Source: Pseudomonadota bacterium (GTDB taxonomy: Bacteria > Pseudomonadota > Gammaproteobacteria > Burkholderiales > Thiobacillaceae). From it: a DNA stretch of 38,450 nucleotides. This document shows positions 35,881 to 38,450 of the stretch, in pieces. Position 1 is the first letter of the stretch. Each line of letters starts with the position of its first letter. Location: the NCBI GenBank assembly GCA_021847835.1, contig JAJZPR010000027.1, positions 1 to 38,450 of the forward strand, given 5' to 3'. A program made the translations under genes and the position numbers. The notes under the pieces are model-generated. The model saw only the letters and a program-made list of their open reading frames with translations, did not search any database and was not told the DNA's origin.

Positions 35881-36261
35881 TCAATAGTTCTGTCTTGCTG
35901 GAATCACGCCGCGCACGCCGCCGCGCGGATTCGGCGTGTCCCCCGGATAGCGCGGGATGAGGTGCATGTGGACATGGGGAACGGTCTGGCCTGCCGCATC
36001 ACCCACGTTGACCCCGATGTTGTAGCCCGCCGGCGCATGCTTGCGATCGAGGTGGTGCTTCGCTTCATCCAGCAGCTTCAGCATGGCCGATCTTTCCGCC
36101 TCGGTGATGAGGAAAAAGTCGGCGACATGCGATTTGGGGATAATCAGCAGATGGCCGGGATTGACCGGGTAGGCATCTTCGATGACGTATGCCAGGTCGT
36201 TCTCCATCAGCGCGCCCGTGGGCTGGCAGAAGGGGCAGTTCGTCATGGTTTCGTCCGTCAT
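35881..36261 (-). CDS. HIT-family nucleotide hydrolase
   Basis: A 126-residue HIT protein with the histidine triad HVHMH at 96-100 (HxHxH followed by LIPRY), a CPFC zinc knuckle (9-12) and PGHLLIIPKSHV. HIT enzymes hydrolyse nucleotide phosphoramidates or dinucleoside polyphosphates, and some members act on adenylyl sulfo- or fluorophosphates. Its ATG overlaps the crcB stop (ATGA), choosing this start over longer frames. It is therefore directly coupled to the fluoride exporter. Confidence 0.93.
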   Translation of the reverse strand: MTDETMTNCPFCQPTGALMENDLAYVIEDAYPVNPGHLLIIPKSHVADFFLITEAERSAMLKLLDEAKHHLDRKHAPAGYNIGVNVGDAAGQTVPHVHMHLIPRYPGDTPNPRGGVRGVIPARQNY

Positions 36262-36653
36262 GCGGCCCCCTTGGCCCTCAGGACATTGAAAGTTGCCAGT
36301 CCCAGCCCGGTCATGAACAGCGAGCCGCCGAGGTGTGTTCCCACATGCACGGCAGCCCACAGGTATTCTCCACGGGAAATCAGGGTTACTGACTCAGCGG
36401 AAAAGGTCGAGAAGGTAGTCAGTGCACCCATGAAACCGGTGATGACGAAGAGGCGTCCCTCCGGAGGAAGCCCTGCATGCTCGGTGAAGAATGCGACGGC
36501 GACGCCGATCAGATAACCGCCGAGCAGATTGGCTGCTAGGGTACCAAGCGGCAGGGTCGGAAAGATGGGGTTGAAGACCAGACCCAGCCACCATCGTAGC
36601 CATGCGCCCAGCACCGCGCCGATACCCACTGCAAGAAAACCATAGAAACCCAT
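36258..36653 (-). CDS. crcB: Fluoride ion channel/exporter CrcB (Fluc)
   Basis: A 131-residue, four-helix membrane protein of the CrcB/Fluc family, which lowers cytoplasmic fluoride as a dimer. Visible features are GAVLGAWLRWWLG (12-24), GTLAANLLGGYLIG (37-50, with the pore asparagine N42) and GFMGALTTFSTFSAE (73-87, with the phenylalanine box). The start is the ATG at 36653, with GGAGGAACGGG before it; longer frames run into the riboswitch. It is the first gene after the fluoride riboswitch and the head of the long minus-strand run. Confidence 0.95.
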   Translation of the reverse strand: MGFYGFLAVGIGAVLGAWLRWWLGLVFNPIFPTLPLGTLAANLLGGYLIGVAVAFFTEHAGLPPEGRLFVITGFMGALTTFSTFSAESVTLISRGEYLWAAVHVGTHLGGSLFMTGLGLATFNVLRAKGAA

Positions 36654-36655
36654 CC

Positions 36656-36687
36656 CGTTCCTCCGAGCAATTATTGAAGCAGGAACG
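36656..36687 (-). promoter_or_regulatory. Hairpin hiding the crcB ribosome binding site
   Basis: On the minus strand CGTTCCT (36687-36681) can pair with AGGAACG (36662-36656), a perfect 7-bp stem with an 18-base loop. The right arm overlaps the Shine-Dalgarno GGAGGA (36664-36659). This is a candidate translational expression platform for the riboswitch. The free energy and switching mechanism are not known. Confidence 0.5.
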
Positions 36688-36729
36688 TGGAAGGGGCAGC
36701 GGGAAGAAGCCGGATACAATGCCCACACC

Positions 36730-36747
36730 TTCCCCATTCCTGGGGAA
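36730..36747 (-). promoter_or_regulatory. Hairpin just after the riboswitch aptamer
   Basis: TTCCCC (36747-36742) and GGGGAA (36735-36730) form a 6-bp stem with loop AGGAAT on the minus strand. No T-run follows (GGTGTGGGC), so it is not a normal terminator; it may belong to the expression platform. Confidence 0.45.
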
Positions 36748-36750
36748 ACT

Positions 36751-36816
36751 GTAGGCATCATCAGCCCTCACGGGCGGTTGGGAGTTGGAGAACTCGCGGG
36801 AGGAATGCCATCTCCC
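36751..36816 (-). promoter_or_regulatory. Fluoride riboswitch (crcB motif)
   Basis: The minus-strand RNA reads GGGAGAUGGCAUUCCUCCC, then after a 19-base insert ACCGCCCGUGAGGGCUGAUGAUGCCUAC. This matches the fluoride aptamer: the GGGAG/CUCCC stem around GAUGGCAUU, the ACCGCCC/GGGC stem, the invariant CUGAUG and the closing GCAU/AUGC pairing. Fluoride, held through Mg2+ ions, switches gene expression on. The insert forms an extra GAGTT/AACTC stem (36782-36795). It lies about 97 bases before crcB. Confidence 0.93.
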
Positions 36817-36847
36817 TGAGACGTAGGGAATATAACCTATCTCAGGG
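36814..36847. promoter_or_regulatory. CCCTGAGA/TCTCAGGG inverted repeat over promoter
   Basis: CCCTGAGA (36814-36821) and TCTCAGGG (36840-36847) are perfect 8-bp arms around an 18-base spacer containing the probable -10. The site looks like a repressor operator, or the arms could fold at the RNA 5' end; the second arm overlaps the first bases of the aptamer. Confidence 0.55.
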
Positions 36848-36858
36848 GTTTGGCGCAA
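36829..36858 (-). promoter_or_regulatory. Probable promoter of the fluoride-headed run
   Basis: Minus strand: -35 TTGCGC (36858-36853) and -10 TATATT (36834-36829), separated by 18 bases. The -10 matches five of six consensus bases and the -35 matches three. Transcription would start about ten bases before the riboswitch aptamer. Confidence 0.55.
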
Positions 36859-37165
36859 CAGAACACTTGTTCAAGGTGCGCATACATAATAAGACTAACA
36901 GCCGATCATCTGCTCAACAACACTGGTCGAAGTGCGCATGACACCGGGCTCAGTGATCAGCAATAGTGGAATACGCACTGACGTCAAGGTTCTGCGTTCA
37001 ACGCAGACCCTACCCTTGTTCAATCGATATGGCACTCCCCGCTTGTCTTCGAGACCCTTGACCGACAGACACGATATTCAGTTCGATGTTGTCGTCACGA
37101 GTGTCAATACCCTCACTATAGCCATGATGATAGCGGTCAGCTTGGCACCGGGGCGGGTAGTGATT
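36859..37165. other. Gene-free region between promoter and IS3
   Basis: No supported gene. There is a near-palindrome TCTGCGTT-C-AACGCAGA (36991-37007) and two AGTGCGCAT/GGTGCGCAT copies near 36876 and 36932, possibly regulator sites or remnants of an older insertion. Nothing here can be named. Confidence 0.4.
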
Positions 37166-37233
37166 TGACCTTCCCCCGGAAAAGCGTCTTCCAAGGGTGA
37201 TGTAAAATCACAATCACATTGGAAAGGACGACG

Positions 37234-37524
37234 ATGAAGATACCGAATCAGGAATACACGACAGAGTTCCGGGAATTGGCTGTCAAACGAGTCAAGGATG
37301 GGCAAACGGTAGGATCCGTAGCGCGTGATCTGGGCTTGGTCGAGCAGACGTTGCGGAACTGGGTCAAGGCCGTTGAAGCTGGCAAGTCCGTTGGTGCGGA
37401 AGCAAAACGTGTGACGCCTGAGCAAATGGAGCTGTCGCGGCTGCGGGCGGAAAATGTTCGCCTGAAGAGGGAGGTAGAGATCCTAAAAAATGCGGCGGCG
37501 TACTTCGCGAGAGATGTGCAGTGA
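37234..37524 (+). CDS. IS3-family OrfA
   Basis: A small transposase component of about 96 residues with the helix-turn-helix of IS3 OrfA (YTTEFRELAVKRVKDGQTVGSVARDLGLVEQTLRNWVKA) and a C-terminal leucine-zipper-like coiled coil (SRLRAENVRLKREVEILKNA). The ATG at 37234 has AAAGGACGACG upstream; an earlier TTG is possible but less likely. The stop overlaps the orfB start (GTGA). Confidence 0.92.
   Translation: MKIPNQEYTTEFRELAVKRVKDGQTVGSVARDLGLVEQTLRNWVKAVEAGKSVGAEAKRVTPEQMELSRLRAENVRLKREVEILKNAAAYFARDVQ
37485..37491 (+). promoter_or_regulatory. Likely -1 frameshift slippery site A-AAA-AAT
   Basis: The heptamer lies in frame with orfA codons CTA-AAA-AAT, and the -1 frame is open from there into orfB. 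Slippage would produce the OrfAB fusion transposase, as known for IS3 elements. Confidence 0.7.
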
Positions 37525-38411
37525 AGTACGCCTGGATTGACGGGCAGCGAAAGGATTATGGTTTGGCTGAGATGTGCCGGGTTATGGGTGTCTCTGAAAG
37601 TGGTTACCGGGCCTGGAAGAAGGGTGGCAAGCCGCACCGGAAGCGACTGACGGATGTGCAGATGCTGATGTTGATAGAGGTCATTCATGCAGAATGCAAA
37701 GGTGCGTATGGCAGTCCGCGCATGGTCCAGGAATTGCGGGCGCGGGGCTACCCTGCAGGTAAGGAGCGCGTGGAACGACTGATGCGGGAGAATGGCATCC
37801 AGGCCAAGCACAAGCGCCGCTTCAAGGTCACGACTGACTCGAAGCACGACATGCCGATAGCGCCGAACCTGCTTGAACGCAATTTCACCTCATCGGCTCC
37901 CAATCAGGTCTGGACTTCCGATATCACCTACTTGTGGACGGAGGAGGGCTGGCTCTATCTGGCGATCGTGCTCGACCTGTTCAACCGCGAAGTGTTGGGC
38001 TGGTCACTGAAACCGCGCATGACGGCGGATATTGTCACCGATGCATTGACCATGGCCTGGTTCAGGCGGAAGCCGGCATCCGGGTTGATTCACCATTCGG
38101 ATCGGGGCAGTCAGTATGCCAGTGAACTATTCCAGGCCAAGCTGAAGGAATACGGCATGCTCTGCTCAATGAGCCGCAAGGGAAATTGCTGGGATAATGC
38201 GCCGACAGAAAGCTGGTTTGGCAGTTTCAAGACCGAGCGGGTCTATGGCGAGCGCTTCGAGACGCGGGACGAGATGAGGGCGAGGGCCTTCGAATACATT
38301 GAGGTATTTTACAACCGCAAACGGCGTCATTCGACATTGGCCTACAAGTCACCGAGGCAGCATCTGGATGAGTGGCTCATTGCTCGGCAACAGGAGAAAC
38401 TGGTAGCATGA
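37521..38411 (+). CDS. IS3-family transposase OrfB
   Basis: A 296-residue DDE transposase catalytic part. The catalytic acids are visible in WTSDITYL, HHSDRGSQYAS and the glutamate of NAPTESW, followed by YNRKRRHSTLAYKSPRQHL, typical of IS3 family. It starts with GTG overlapping the orfA stop and is normally made as OrfAB by frameshifting. All motifs are intact, so the element may still be active. Confidence 0.95.
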   Translation: MKYAWIDGQRKDYGLAEMCRVMGVSESGYRAWKKGGKPHRKRLTDVQMLMLIEVIHAECKGAYGSPRMVQELRARGYPAGKERVERLMRENGIQAKHKRRFKVTTDSKHDMPIAPNLLERNFTSSAPNQVWTSDITYLWTEEGWLYLAIVLDLFNREVLGWSLKPRMTADIVTDALTMAWFRRKPASGLIHHSDRGSQYASELFQAKLKEYGMLCSMSRKGNCWDNAPTESWFGSFKTERVYGERFETRDEMRARAFEYIEVFYNRKRRHSTLAYKSPRQHLDEWLIARQQEKLVA

Positions 38412-38450
38412 ACCCCGTCCCTTGGAACACGAAAAACCGGGGGAAGGTCA

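Larger units (their letters stand above)
37166..38450 (+). mobile_element. Complete IS3-family insertion sequence
   Basis: A 1285-base element bounded by inverted repeats: TGACCTTCCCCCGG is identical at both ends, and over the first 32 bases 26 match (37166-37197 versus 38419-38450). It carries orfA and orfB with a -1 frameshift arrangement. The right end falls on the last base of the window, so target-site duplication cannot be checked. Confidence 0.92.

Overview
The window looks like GC-rich proteobacterial chromosome, probably betaproteobacterial from the style of its proteins; I cannot fix the genus. It has three parts.

(1) Positions 1-8719 are an accessory island. It begins beside a tRNA-Ala(CGC) gene with its own terminator. 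It carries a leftward module of a ParB-like small protein, a large serine recombinase, a DUF2924 protein, an unknown protein, a DUF3987 P-loop protein, an AlpA-like DNA-binding protein and another unknown protein. After a gene-poor segment packed with inverted and direct repeats come an orphan P27-type terminase small subunit and a decayed IS21-family element. The island has little translational overlap across its gaps and looks like the remains of a phage or integrative element.

(2) Positions 8720-36858 are the main interest. A fluoride (crcB-type) riboswitch on the minus strand, with a plausible promoter, heads 26 consecutive minus-strand genes. They run crcB, HIT, DUF190, a six-gene Hyf/Nuo-like membrane complex, a RepA-like helicase, a dynamin-like GTPase, a prenyltransferase-fold protein, a phosphofructokinase, a CNNM/CBS protein, an MFS transporter, two MutS-like ATPases, a small HEAT/zinc-ribbon protein, a cyclopropane-fatty-acid synthase-like methyltransferase, a HAD phosphatase, a protein with four CxxC/CxxH modules, a second dynamin-like GTPase, a PAP2 phosphatase, a half-size EamA transporter, a second MFS transporter and enolase. 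Genes overlap (often ATGA) or lie within tens of bases; the largest gap is 66 bases, and I see no convincing internal terminator. Established knowledge links fluoride riboswitches with crcB, mutS-like, formate-hydrogenlyase-like and enolase genes; here all of these sit in one colinear run with many extra genes. I infer a very large fluoride-stress operon: export (CrcB), replacement of a classically fluoride-sensitive enzyme (enolase), membrane maintenance (dynamins, CFA synthase, PAP2), ion or energy balance (Hyf-like complex, CNNM, MFS) and unknown functions (MutS-like pair, RepA-like helicase, Cys/His-module protein).

(3) Positions 36859-38450 hold about 300 bases without a gene and then a complete IS3-family insertion sequence (orfA/orfB, 32-bp imperfect inverted repeats) whose right end coincides with the window end.

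A notable detail is that the Hyf-type large subunit has lost every nickel-ligand cysteine while the small subunit, fused to a two-cluster ferredoxin, keeps its Fe-S cysteines. The complex is therefore probably not a hydrogenase, despite the name such genes usually receive.
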